A stretch of 64,000 nt of DNA from contig NZ_CP010537.1 in the NCBI RefSeq assembly GCF_000832305.1, positions 1 through 64,000 of the forward strand, given 5' to 3'. The translations under genes and the position numbers were made by a program. Below, piece by piece: positions 8,428 through 15,730 of the stretch (its first letter is position 1; each line of letters starts with the position of its first letter). Source of the DNA: Cupriavidus basilensis. GTDB lineage: Bacteria > Pseudomonadota > Gammaproteobacteria > Burkholderiales > Burkholderiaceae. The notes under the pieces were generated by a model, which did no database searches, was not told the origin of the DNA, and was given only the letters and a program-made list of their open reading frames with translations.

Positions 8428-8877
8428 ATGACAACGCTCCTGCTTGCCCACAACATGATGCTGCGCCGGGGTGTGCTGCGGCACCTGCGCGAGCTTGCCG
8501 CGCTCGCCCCCGTGCTTTCGCAGACCCCCGAGTGGCTGCTGGAGGCGACCCCGGCCGAATTACCCCCGGGTCCCGTCGATTTCGCGCTGCTTGACTGCAG
8601 CGGCACCGATACCGATGCTTTCCGCCTGCTCGATGCACTGCACTCCCGCCTGGCGCCCCGGCGCTGGCTGGTCATGTGCGAGACCCTCGACCCCGAGTTC
8701 GCACGCTACGCCGCCGGCCTTGGCGCTAGCGGCTGCCTGCCGGTGCCAGCCTCGCCCGAGCAAACGCGGGCTGCGGTGGCGCTGGTGCGCGCCGGGGGAC
8801 AGTGTTTTCCGCGCCGGGCTTTTGCCATGCCACCGCCCTCCCCCATCGGTTCAGGTGGGTCTACGGCAAGGGGATGA
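8428..8877 (+). CDS. Stand-alone receiver-like protein, no output domain
   Basis: A 149-residue protein that resembles only the N-terminal half of the LuxR-type regulators at 7230 and 28248: TTLLLAHNMMLRRGVLRHL at the start and a conserved ending VALVRAGGQCFPRRAF. Unlike them it keeps an aspartate at the phosphoacceptor position (DFALLDCSGTD). It stops where the linker to the DNA-binding domain would begin, so it is either a truncated paralogue or a single-domain phosphate or partner sink for the regulators. No good ribosome-binding site is visible before ATG 8428. Confidence 0.6.
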   Translation: MTTLLLAHNMMLRRGVLRHLRELAALAPVLSQTPEWLLEATPAELPPGPVDFALLDCSGTDTDAFRLLDALHSRLAPRRWLVMCETLDPEFARYAAGLGASGCLPVPASPEQTRAAVALVRAGGQCFPRRAFAMPPPSPIGSGGSTARG

Positions 8878-8976
8878 TGCGCGCGCCGGTGCGGCTGCCT
8901 ATGCTGAAAGTGCGCGAATGACGAAGCCGGGACGCTCAATGTCAAGCTGGCCGCCGCGCGATGCACAGGGGGTCGT

Positions 8977-9288
8977 ATGGAAAACGAGCTGGATATCCTG
9001 GTCGTGCGCGGCTTTGCCGTGCCGGAGGGCCGGGGCAAGTGGGCGTGCTGCTACGAAATCAGATTGACTACCGGGCGCGATGAACCGCTGTTGTATCGCG
9101 GAGAGTTGCATGGCAGGCGCTACGCCTGCGAGGCTGCCGCGATCGCGGCAGCTACCTTTGCCGGTGAGCAGGAAGCACGCAGGCAGATGGCATCCGTGTG
9201 GGCCGGACTGCTCGCGCGCCACGAGTACTGCGTGGTGGTGGCGAGCGAACCGGCACCGGAGCACGTGCATGCGCCGACGGCCGGCTAG
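8977..9288 (+). CDS. Hypothetical protein, 103 aa
   Basis: I do not recognise the family. A GGGGGT ribosome-binding site precedes ATG 8977. The protein has mixed alpha/beta character, a conserved-looking LYRGELHGRRYACEAAAIAAA segment and no signal peptide or membrane helix. It follows the receiver-like gene by about 100 bp and is followed by a strong terminator at 9483, so it may close a short transcription unit begun at 8428. Confidence 0.6.
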   Translation: MENELDILVVRGFAVPEGRGKWACCYEIRLTTGRDEPLLYRGELHGRRYACEAAAIAAATFAGEQEARRQMASVWAGLLARHEYCVVVASEPAPEHVHAPTAG

Positions 9289-9482
9289 GCCGCCAGCCAG
9301 GGCATCCCGGTAGCAGCGTGGGATGCAACCGGCTGTTCATCCGCCGCAAGACAGCAAGAGTAAGGCAAGAGGGGGCGACGACGAGCGCGTGTTCGGGGGA
9401 CCGGAGCTTTTCCGGTGCGCATGCCGGCATGGATGCGCGCACGCGTGTTTCGGTCGCAGCGCATGCTGCGCCGGATCTTGAT

Positions 9483-9537
9483 GGCCACGGTTTAGCCGGC
9501 CGGCAGAGGCGGCAAACCGTGGCCTGTTTCTTTTGCT
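9483..9537 (+). terminator. Rho-independent terminator
   Basis: Perfect 11-bp stem GGCCACGGTTT / AAACCGTGGCC (9483-9493 and 9514-9524) followed by a T-rich run. It probably ends transcription from the genes at 8428-9288. Confidence 0.8.
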
Positions 9538-9587
9538 GCCAGCGGCGCCTGCCCGCGAAATTGCCGAGATCCAAAGGTGCCGCACAA

Positions 9588-9635
9588 AAAAACGAAAAAA
9601 AAAGAGTCCGCCGACCGGGGGACCATGCGGACTCT
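9588..9635 (-). terminator. Rho-independent terminator on the minus strand
   Basis: Stem AGAGTCCGC / GCGGACTCT with a long T-tract when read on the minus strand. No minus-strand gene is visible between here and the next plus-strand gene, so an unrecognised minus-strand transcript may end here. Confidence 0.7.
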
Positions 9636-9931
9636 AAAGTGGCCGGCTCGATTCCGCTCGGCGGGCCACTATCCGACGATAGCCAAACACCGGCGGTAGC
9701 TGTATCGACCAGAAGATGCATCTGCCACATGGCTGAAGGGCCGGCCAGCCAGTTCCCAGGGAAACCCGCCAGCCCAGCGCATGCTTCGCTCCGCCGCATG
9801 GCCTGCGGGTGGGACCCTGGCCGCCTCATGCTTCCGGCTGGGTTGAGGCCGACCCGAAAGCCCGCGTGGCAGGCAAGCCGGTTACGCAACTGTGTTACTT
9901 TGCTCGCGTGCTCGATCCCCAAACAGCCATC

Positions 9932-10600
9932 ATGATTCCGTGGCACCTTATTTCCCGCTTCGGCGAAACCTCGCTGCTGCTGCCCTGCGCCGTGCTGATC
10001 GCCGCATGGCTGTTCCATGCCGGCGCCGTTGCCAGCGCACGCCGGTGGCTGTTGAGTTTCGGTGTGACCGCCGCGCTGGTGCTGGCCTCCAAGCTGGCCT
10101 TCATGGGCTGGGGCATTGGCTGCGCGGCGCTCAACTTCACGGGTTTTTCCGGGCATAGCATGATGTCGGCGTCGGTGTTGCCGGTGCTGCTCTACCTGAT
10201 CGTGTCGGCGCGCCATCCTCGTCTGGCGGTTGGCGCCGGCGGGATCGGCCTGCTGCTTGCGTTGCTGGTGGGCCTCTCGCGGCTGAAGCTGCAGGCGCAT
10301 TCAGGCTCGGAAGTGCTGAGCGGGCTTGCGCTCGGATTTGCCGTCAGCCTGAGCTTCATTTTCCGGGGCCGGCGTCCGGCGCGCTCCGCGCCGGCCCTGG
10401 CTGGCGCGCTGGTGATCGTCCTGATGCTGGGCGTGCCGGCGGTCGGCGTCGCCGCGCCCACGCATCACTGGCTCGAAATCCTTGCTGCCCGGCTGGCCGG
10501 GCGCGACAAGCCGTTCCAGCGCGGGCAATGGCGCGAATGGGCTGGCCAGCGCGAGGGATCCGCGGTGCTGGCCTGCCAGCCCCCCGCCTCACCGCGCTGA
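9932..10600 (+). CDS. PAP2-family membrane phosphatase-like protein
   Basis: A polytopic membrane protein of 222 residues with five or six hydrophobic segments. It keeps two of the three PAP2 signatures: SGHS (in FTGFSGHSMMSA) and SRLKLQAHSGSEV, matching SRxxxxxHxxxD with Glu in place of Asp. The first motif (KxxxxxxRP) is not clear. The likely role is dephosphorylation of an isoprenoid or lipid phosphate carrier, which would suit the start of a polysaccharide island. Start chosen at ATG 9932; a GTG at 9908 is possible. The priming transferase follows 126 bp later. Confidence 0.75.
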   Translation: MIPWHLISRFGETSLLLPCAVLIAAWLFHAGAVASARRWLLSFGVTAALVLASKLAFMGWGIGCAALNFTGFSGHSMMSASVLPVLLYLIVSARHPRLAVGAGGIGLLLALLVGLSRLKLQAHSGSEVLSGLALGFAVSLSFIFRGRRPARSAPALAGALVIVLMLGVPAVGVAAPTHHWLEILAARLAGRDKPFQRGQWREWAGQREGSAVLACQPPASPR

Positions 10601-10726
10601 GCAGGAAGACCCGGCCCGCCGGCGCGCGTCCCGAACGCGTGTGTGCGCAAGCAAACAGACGGTACCGCTGCCGCGGCGCAACCATGATCTGCGTAACAAG
10701 TCCGGCTCGCCGGATGGAGGCAAATC

Positions 10727-12136
10727 ATGTCAAGGGTCCGCGCATTCGTTGCCGAGAGGCAGGCCGCCCTGCAGATCCTGTATCGCTTTGCCGATGCGGC
10801 CATCGTCGCCGCCTGCGGCGCGGTGGTTGGCGAACTGCTGTTTCCCCACGGCCTGCGTAGCGCCGCCCCGGTCCATGGCTTCATCACCGTGTTGTGTTCG
10901 GTCAGCACCTTGCTGGTGTTCCCTGCCTGTGGCTTGTACAACTCCTGGCGCGGCCGCAGCCGCGCCGCGTTGGCGGTGCGCACGCTCGCGGCCTGGGGGG
11001 CGGTGTGCATGCTGGGCTTGGTCACCGCGTACCTGATGCACCAGTCGGCCGCGCTGTCCAGGCTTTGGTCGATGGGCTGGGTCCTGAGCGTGGCCGTCAT
11101 GCTGCTGGCCTCCCGGGTGCTGCTCTACGGCATGCTGGGCAGCGTGCGCGTGCATGGCATCAACGCCAAGCGCGTGGTGATCCTGGGCTACGGATCGCTC
11201 GGCCACGAGATGTACCAGCGCGTACGGAACAATCGCGGCGCGGGCTACGACGTGGCCGGCATCTACGACGAAGGCACGGAGCAGCCGGTGCCCGCGGGCG
11301 TAACGCGGCTGGATTCGCTGCAGCAGGTCTGCACGTTCGTGCGCAACAACGGCGTGCGCGAAATCTGGCTGACGCTGCCGATGGCTGCGTGCCGTGATCT
11401 CTATGACGTGGTCTCCCACTTCCGCAACGACCTGATCGACATCCGCTGGGTGCCCGACGTCATGTCGGTCGAACTGCTCGGCCATCGCTTCAGCGACTTC
11501 CTCGGCCTGCCGGTCATCGACCTGAACAGCCCGCCGCAGTCGGGCATCACGGGTTTGCTCAAGGGCAGCTTCGACCGCGCTTTCGCGCTGGCGGCGTTGG
11601 TCGGGCTGTCGCCGCTGCTGCTGCTGATCGCTGTGCTGGTCAAGTGCTCGTCCCCCGGCACCGTCCTGTTCCGCCAGGCTCGCTTGGGCATGGATGGCCG
11701 GCCGTTCCACGTCTACAAGTTCCGCACCATGGTGCAGCACCAGGACGCGGGCAGCGTGACCCAGGCCGTGCGCGGCGATGCCCGCGTCACGCGCATCGGT
11801 GCCTTCCTGCGCCGCACCAGCCTGGATGAGCTGCCGCAGTTCGTCAACGTGCTGCGTGGCGAGATGTCGGTGGTGGGCCCGCGCCCGCACGCTATCGAGC
11901 ACAACGAGATCTACAAGGAAGTGATCGATCGCTACATGCTGCGCCACCGGGTCAAGCCCGGCATCACCGGCTGGGCGCAGATCAACGGCTTTCGCGGCCA
12001 GACCGACACGGTAGAGAAGATGCGCAAGCGCATCGAGTTCGACATCTTCTACATCTGCAACTGGTCCTTCCGCCTGGACCTGCAAATCATCTTGCGCACC
12101 GCGTTGCATGGCTGGACGGGACGCGAGGCGTTCTGA
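10727..12136 (+). CDS. Undecaprenyl-phosphate sugar phosphotransferase (WcaJ-like)
   Basis: Initiates polysaccharide synthesis by moving a sugar-1-phosphate, probably glucose, onto undecaprenyl phosphate. The 469-residue protein has four N-terminal membrane helices, a Rossmann-like central domain ([17 protein letters not shown]), a fifth hydrophobic segment (about 285-305) and the C-terminal sugar-transferase domain with [25 protein letters not shown] and [13 protein letters not shown] 10727 has a GGAGG ribosome-binding site. It is the first dedicated gene of the island. The sugar specificity is inferred from family only. Confidence 0.92.
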   Translation: MSRVRAFVAERQAALQILYRFADAAIVAACGAVVGELLFPHGLRSAAPVHGFITVLCSVSTLLVFPACGLYNSWRGRSRAALAVRTLAAWGAVCMLGLVTAYLMHQSAALSRLWSMGWVLSVAVMLLASRVLLYGMLGSVRVHGINAKRVVILGYGSLGHEMYQRVRNNRGAGYDVAGIYDEGTEQPVPAGVTRLDSLQQVCTFVRNNGVREIWLTLPMAACRDLYDVVSHFRNDLIDIRWVPDVMSVELLGHRFSDFLGLPVIDLNSPPQSGITGLLKGSFDRAFALAALVGLSPLLLLIAVLVKCSSPGTVLFRQARLGMDGRPFHVYKFRTMVQHQDAGSVTQAVRGDARVTRIGAFLRRTSLDELPQFVNVLRGEMSVVGPRPHAIEHNEIYKEVIDRYMLRHRVKPGITGWAQINGFRGQTDTVEKMRKRIEFDIFYICNWSFRLDLQIILRTALHGWTGREAF

Positions 12137-12263
12137 GCAATTCGTCTCCCCAACACCCGTGCCGCCAACCCGGATGCGAAGTTGGTGGGCCAGCGCACCG
12201 AAGCCGGCCAGCAGCTGCGGCCCAATGATGAAACCCGACCATCCTCACCGAGGAGAACCAGAG

Positions 12264-12515
12264 ATGAAGGCAACCATTCGACAAATCCTTGCCGATGTGG
12301 CGCGGCTCGACGTGTCGGTAGATGCGCTCGACGACCAGGCCGATCTTTACGAAGCCGGATTGTCATCGCTTGCGACCGTCCATGTGATGCTGGCCATCGA
12401 GAACGCATTCAATATCGAGATCCCGGACGCCATGCTGACCCGACAGCTCTTTCGCAGCGTCAACTCGCTGGCAGCGGCGGCCGAGCAGCTAAGACAGCAA
12501 CAGGAGGCAGCATGA
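12264..12515 (+). CDS. Acyl carrier protein of the aminoacyl-carrier operon
   Basis: An 83-residue carrier protein. The phosphopantetheine site is the serine in LYEAGLSSLATVHVML (the usual D-S-L motif reads S-S-L). It has an acidic four-helix pattern and the ISD-type ending IPDAMLTRQLFRSVNSL. It likely carries an activated amino acid rather than a fatty acid, because the ligase at 13722 is of the amino acid:carrier type. Good ribosome-binding site (GAGGAG). The stop overlaps the next start (ATGA), so expression is coupled. Confidence 0.88.
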   Translation: MKATIRQILADVARLDVSVDALDDQADLYEAGLSSLATVHVMLAIENAFNIEIPDAMLTRQLFRSVNSLAAAAEQLRQQQEAA

Positions 12516-13711
12516 GCCCCCCCTTAGCCAGCGTGGACCTGGCACGCCCGATGGCTGCCCACGCCACCTCCGCCGAACTGATGGTGGCGGCGCAGCTTGC
12601 CGCGCTCGAAGCGGCCAAGCACGCCGATCAGGTCGACCGCGACGCGGCGTTTCCGCACGACGCGTTTGCCGCGATCCGGCAGCACCGGCTGCTCAGCGTC
12701 ATGGTGCCTGCGGCGCACGGCGGTGCAGGCGCGTCGCTCGACACGGTCGCGGCCATCTGCCGCGTGCTGGGGGCAGCCTGCTCCTCGGCCGGCATGGTCT
12801 ACGCCATGCACCAGATCCAGGTGGCCTGCATCGTCGAGCACGGCACGGGTAACCCCTGGCATGAGCAGTTGCTCCAACGCATTGCCTCGGAGCAGTTGCT
12901 GCTTGCCTCGGCCACCTCCGAGGAGGCGATCGGCGGTGCGCTGCGCAACAGTGGCTGCGCCGTCAATGTCGAGAACGACCGCTTCCATCTGCTCAAGATG
13001 GCGCCCACGATTTCCTACGGCGCGCATTCCGACGCCATCCTGGCTACCGCGCGGCGCCATGCCGATGCCTCGCCCTCGGACCAGGTCATGGTGTGCCTGC
13101 TCAAGGACGATTTCACGCTGCAGAGCCTCAGCACGTGGGACACCCTTGGCATGCGCGGTACCTGCAGCAACGGCTTTCGCCTGGAGGCGCGCGGCGCCTG
13201 CGAGCAGATCCTGCCGGTGGCGTTCGGCGAGATCGCGGACGGCACCATGACGCCGGTTTCGCACATCCTGTGGGCCGCCTTGTGGACCGGCATCGCCGGC
13301 GATGCCGTGCAGCGCGCCAAGGCCTTCTTCCAGGGCCAGGCGCGTGCGCGCCCGGGCTCGCTGCCGCCATCGGCCACGCGGGTGGCCGATGCGGTGGCGA
13401 TGGTGCAGATGATGGAAGGGCGGATTGAGCTCGCATTGGCGCACCAGCGCCAGCGTCACGCGGGGCTGTCGGTGTCGGCGCTGTTCTCGCTCGCCGCGGA
13501 GATGAACGGCCTGAAGACCAGCGTGAGCACGATGGCGATTGAAGTGGTGCAGCAAGCGATGATGATCTGCGGCATGGCTGGCTACAAGCAAGGCACGCCC
13601 TACAGCCTCGGGCGTCACCTTCGCGATCTCTGGTCCGCGCCGCTGATGATCAACAACGACCGGATCCTGACCAATACCGCTAGCTTGCTGCTGGCCGAGC
13701 GTTCCAGCTAA
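12512..13711 (+). CDS. Acyl-CoA dehydrogenase-like flavoprotein
   Basis: A 399-residue member of the acyl-CoA dehydrogenase family: N-terminal helical domain (VPAAHGGAGASLDTVAAICRVLG), middle beta domain (about 130-240, TWDTLGMRGTCSNGF) and C-terminal helices with GMAGYKQGTPYSLGRHLRDLWSAPLMINNDRI. Members beside carrier proteins often oxidise a carrier-bound aminoacyl group; here that would be the product of the ligase two genes on. GGAGG ribosome-binding site. It overlaps the carrier-protein gene by 4 bp and is followed within 10 bp by the ligase. Substrate unproven. Confidence 0.87.
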   Translation: MSPPLASVDLARPMAAHATSAELMVAAQLAALEAAKHADQVDRDAAFPHDAFAAIRQHRLLSVMVPAAHGGAGASLDTVAAICRVLGAACSSAGMVYAMHQIQVACIVEHGTGNPWHEQLLQRIASEQLLLASATSEEAIGGALRNSGCAVNVENDRFHLLKMAPTISYGAHSDAILATARRHADASPSDQVMVCLLKDDFTLQSLSTWDTLGMRGTCSNGFRLEARGACEQILPVAFGEIADGTMTPVSHILWAALWTGIAGDAVQRAKAFFQGQARARPGSLPPSATRVADAVAMVQMMEGRIELALAHQRQRHAGLSVSALFSLAAEMNGLKTSVSTMAIEVVQQAMMICGMAGYKQGTPYSLGRHLRDLWSAPLMINNDRILTNTASLLLAERSS

Positions 13712-13721
13712 GGAGCACGAC

Positions 13722-14726
13722 ATGGATGCCAACGTCAGCGTGGAAGATCGCGCCAATTCCGCGCCCGCGGACGCCGCCGGCGCGTCGACAGCTATGCCTT
13801 CGTACAGTGATCCGCAGGCAGGCCAGCGGCGCTACCAGCAAGCATTGATCGAGGCGGGCCTGCTGATCCCGAGCGGGGTCGATGGCGTCTATGGCCGCAG
13901 TGCGGTGTTCGAGGCCATTGCGGACGGCCTGAACGTGGCCGTCACCGCGCTTGGCGCCGACCAGCGTGCGGAAGTGATGCGCTTTCCGCCCGCCATGTCG
14001 CGCCAGGATTTCGAGGCTAGCGACTACCTGAAGAGCTTTCCGCAGCTAGCCGGCACCGTGCACAGCTTCTGCGGCAGCGATCGCGACCACCATCGCCTGC
14101 TTGCACGGATGGAGGCGGGCGAGGAATGGGCCGACGAGCAGCGGCCGACCCGCGTGGTGCTCACGCCGGCCGCGTGCTACCCGATCTATCCGGCGGTGGC
14201 GCGGCGCGGCCCGATGCCGCCGCAGGGGTTGGTGGTGGATGTGCTGTCGTATTGCTTCCGCCACGAACCTTCGATCGATCCGGCGCGCATGCAGATGTTC
14301 CGCCAGCGTGAGTATGTGCGCCTGGGCGATGCCGGGCAGATCATCGCCTTTCGCCAGTTGTGGATGGAGCGCGGCCAGCAGCTGGCCACCATGCTCGAGC
14401 TTCCGCACGAGGTGGATGTGGCCAATGACCCGTTCTTCGGGCGTGGCGGCAAGATCGTGGCGGACAGCCAGCGCGAACTGAAGCTCAAGTTCGAGTTGCT
14501 CATCCCGATCAACGAGGGCGCTCCGCCCACGGCGTGCATGAGCTTCAACTACCACATGGACCACTTCGGCCAGGTGTGGACGCTGCGCACCGCCGACGGC
14601 GAGCCGGCACATACCGGCTGCGTGGGATTTGGCATCGAGCGCCTGACGCTGGCGCTGCTGCGCCACCACGGCTTCGACCTGTCGCTGTGGCCCAAGGACG
14701 TACGCGCCACCCTGGGAGGGCTGTAA
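13722..14726 (+). CDS. Amino acid--[carrier protein] ligase (class II aaRS-like)
   Basis: A 334-residue seryl-tRNA-synthetase-core homologue without a tRNA-binding arm, like the characterised Bradyrhizobium and Agrobacterium ligases that load glycine or alanine on a carrier protein. Features visible: the TPAACYPIYP segment with Cys152, Glu216 (WMERG) and Cys300, positioned like the Cys-Glu-Cys zinc ligands of that family; motif 2 around MFRQREYVRLG; and motif 3 CVGFGIERLTLALLRHHG. It should adenylate a small amino acid and transfer it to the pantetheine of the carrier protein encoded 1.2 kb upstream. The stop overlaps the next start (TAATG). Confidence 0.9.
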   Translation: MDANVSVEDRANSAPADAAGASTAMPSYSDPQAGQRRYQQALIEAGLLIPSGVDGVYGRSAVFEAIADGLNVAVTALGADQRAEVMRFPPAMSRQDFEASDYLKSFPQLAGTVHSFCGSDRDHHRLLARMEAGEEWADEQRPTRVVLTPAACYPIYPAVARRGPMPPQGLVVDVLSYCFRHEPSIDPARMQMFRQREYVRLGDAGQIIAFRQLWMERGQQLATMLELPHEVDVANDPFFGRGGKIVADSQRELKLKFELLIPINEGAPPTACMSFNYHMDHFGQVWTLRTADGEPAHTGCVGFGIERLTLALLRHHGFDLSLWPKDVRATLGGL

Positions 14727-15718
14727 TGCTCGTTGACCCGCGAACGCTAGAGCGCGGCATGCATGTGTCGCACGCCTTGCACAATGGCAATCCCGTCTGG
14801 CCGCAGACCAACTGCTATGTAGACTTGTGGATCGAACTGCTGCACGGCTGGGAGCTGGACCCGGTTGCGGCGCTCGGGTTCACCGTGTCGCAGGATTTCG
14901 AGGGTGATCAGTTCACCTTCTTCAAATACCCGCTGGACGATCTCGAACGTCTCTACGGCGTGGTGGTGCAGGAGCTGTCGCTGTATGAGTCGATGGAAGA
15001 CCGCGTCGCCGGGCAGACCTGCCGCGGCCACGTGGTACTGCTCGAGGTGGATGGCTTTTACCTGCCGGATAACCGGGCTACGTCATACCGGCGCGAGCAT
15101 ACCAAGACCACCATCGGCATCGATGTGATGATGCCCGAGGCGCAGTCCGTGGGTTACTTCCATAACGAGGGCTATCACGTGGCCACCGGCGAGGACTACG
15201 CAGGGTTGTTCCGCCGCCTGCCCGCGCTGGCGGACGACGTGAACCTGCTGTTCCCGTACGCCGAGGTGGCGCGCCGCCGGTTTCCCGCGCTGGAAGGGAC
15301 GATGCTGGTGCGCGCCTCGCTGGCGCTCTTGCGCAAGCACCTCGCGCGCCGTCCGCGCCAGAATCCCATCACGGCTTTCCGCACGGCGTTTCCCGCGCAT
15401 CAGGAGGCACTGATGGCCGGAGGTGAGCAAACCTTCCATCCCTACGCCTTTAGCGTGCTGCGCCAGCTCGGCGCCAACTTCGAGCTGCTCGGGCAGTACC
15501 TGCGCTGGCTGGCGCAGCATGGCCAGCCGATGCCTGAGAGCATAGCGGGCGCGTGCCAGAAGCTCGCGTCCGAGGCCATGGTGATGCAGTTCCGGCTGGT
15601 GCGCTCCATTATCAGCCGCCGCGTGGATCGTTGCCAGGATTGCCTGGAACAGCTCGAGGCCTCCTACGAGGCGGCAGTGCCGGCGCTGGCGGGCTACGTG
15701 GGCGAAGCCGAGTACTGA
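14726..15718 (+). CDS. DUF1839 protein, possible aminoacyl transferase
   Basis: A 330-residue soluble protein I recognise as DUF1839. Its N-terminus has TNCYVDLWIELLHGWELDPVAAL, similar in pattern to the BtrH_N papain-like fold in which BtrH transfers an aminoacyl group from a carrier protein to an aminoglycoside. Cys29 would be the nucleophile and a histidine around 109 (REHTKTTIGID) the partner. That relationship is my inference. Translationally coupled to the ligase, and 12 bp before the glycosidase-like gene. A role moving the carrier-bound amino acid to a sugar or small acceptor fits its neighbours. Confidence 0.75.
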   Translation: MLVDPRTLERGMHVSHALHNGNPVWPQTNCYVDLWIELLHGWELDPVAALGFTVSQDFEGDQFTFFKYPLDDLERLYGVVVQELSLYESMEDRVAGQTCRGHVVLLEVDGFYLPDNRATSYRREHTKTTIGIDVMMPEAQSVGYFHNEGYHVATGEDYAGLFRRLPALADDVNLLFPYAEVARRRFPALEGTMLVRASLALLRKHLARRPRQNPITAFRTAFPAHQEALMAGGEQTFHPYAFSVLRQLGANFELLGQYLRWLAQHGQPMPESIAGACQKLASEAMVMQFRLVRSIISRRVDRCQDCLEQLEASYEAAVPALAGYVGEAEY

Positions 15719-15730
15719 GGGCCGAGCGCC

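Larger units (their letters stand above)
9289..9931. other. Intergenic region with two opposed terminators
   Basis: About 640 bp without a supported gene. It contains a plus-strand and a minus-strand terminator (listed) and GC-rich sequence up to the PAP2 gene. A T-loop-like GGCTCGATTCCG at 9644-9655 does not fold into a tRNA. Confidence 0.5.

Noticed and set aside
9640..9672. tRNA-like 3' half (T-loop-like GGCTCGATTCCG)
   Set aside because: The T-stem does not pair correctly, no matching 5' acceptor stem is present upstream, and the sequence adjoins a strong terminator hairpin.
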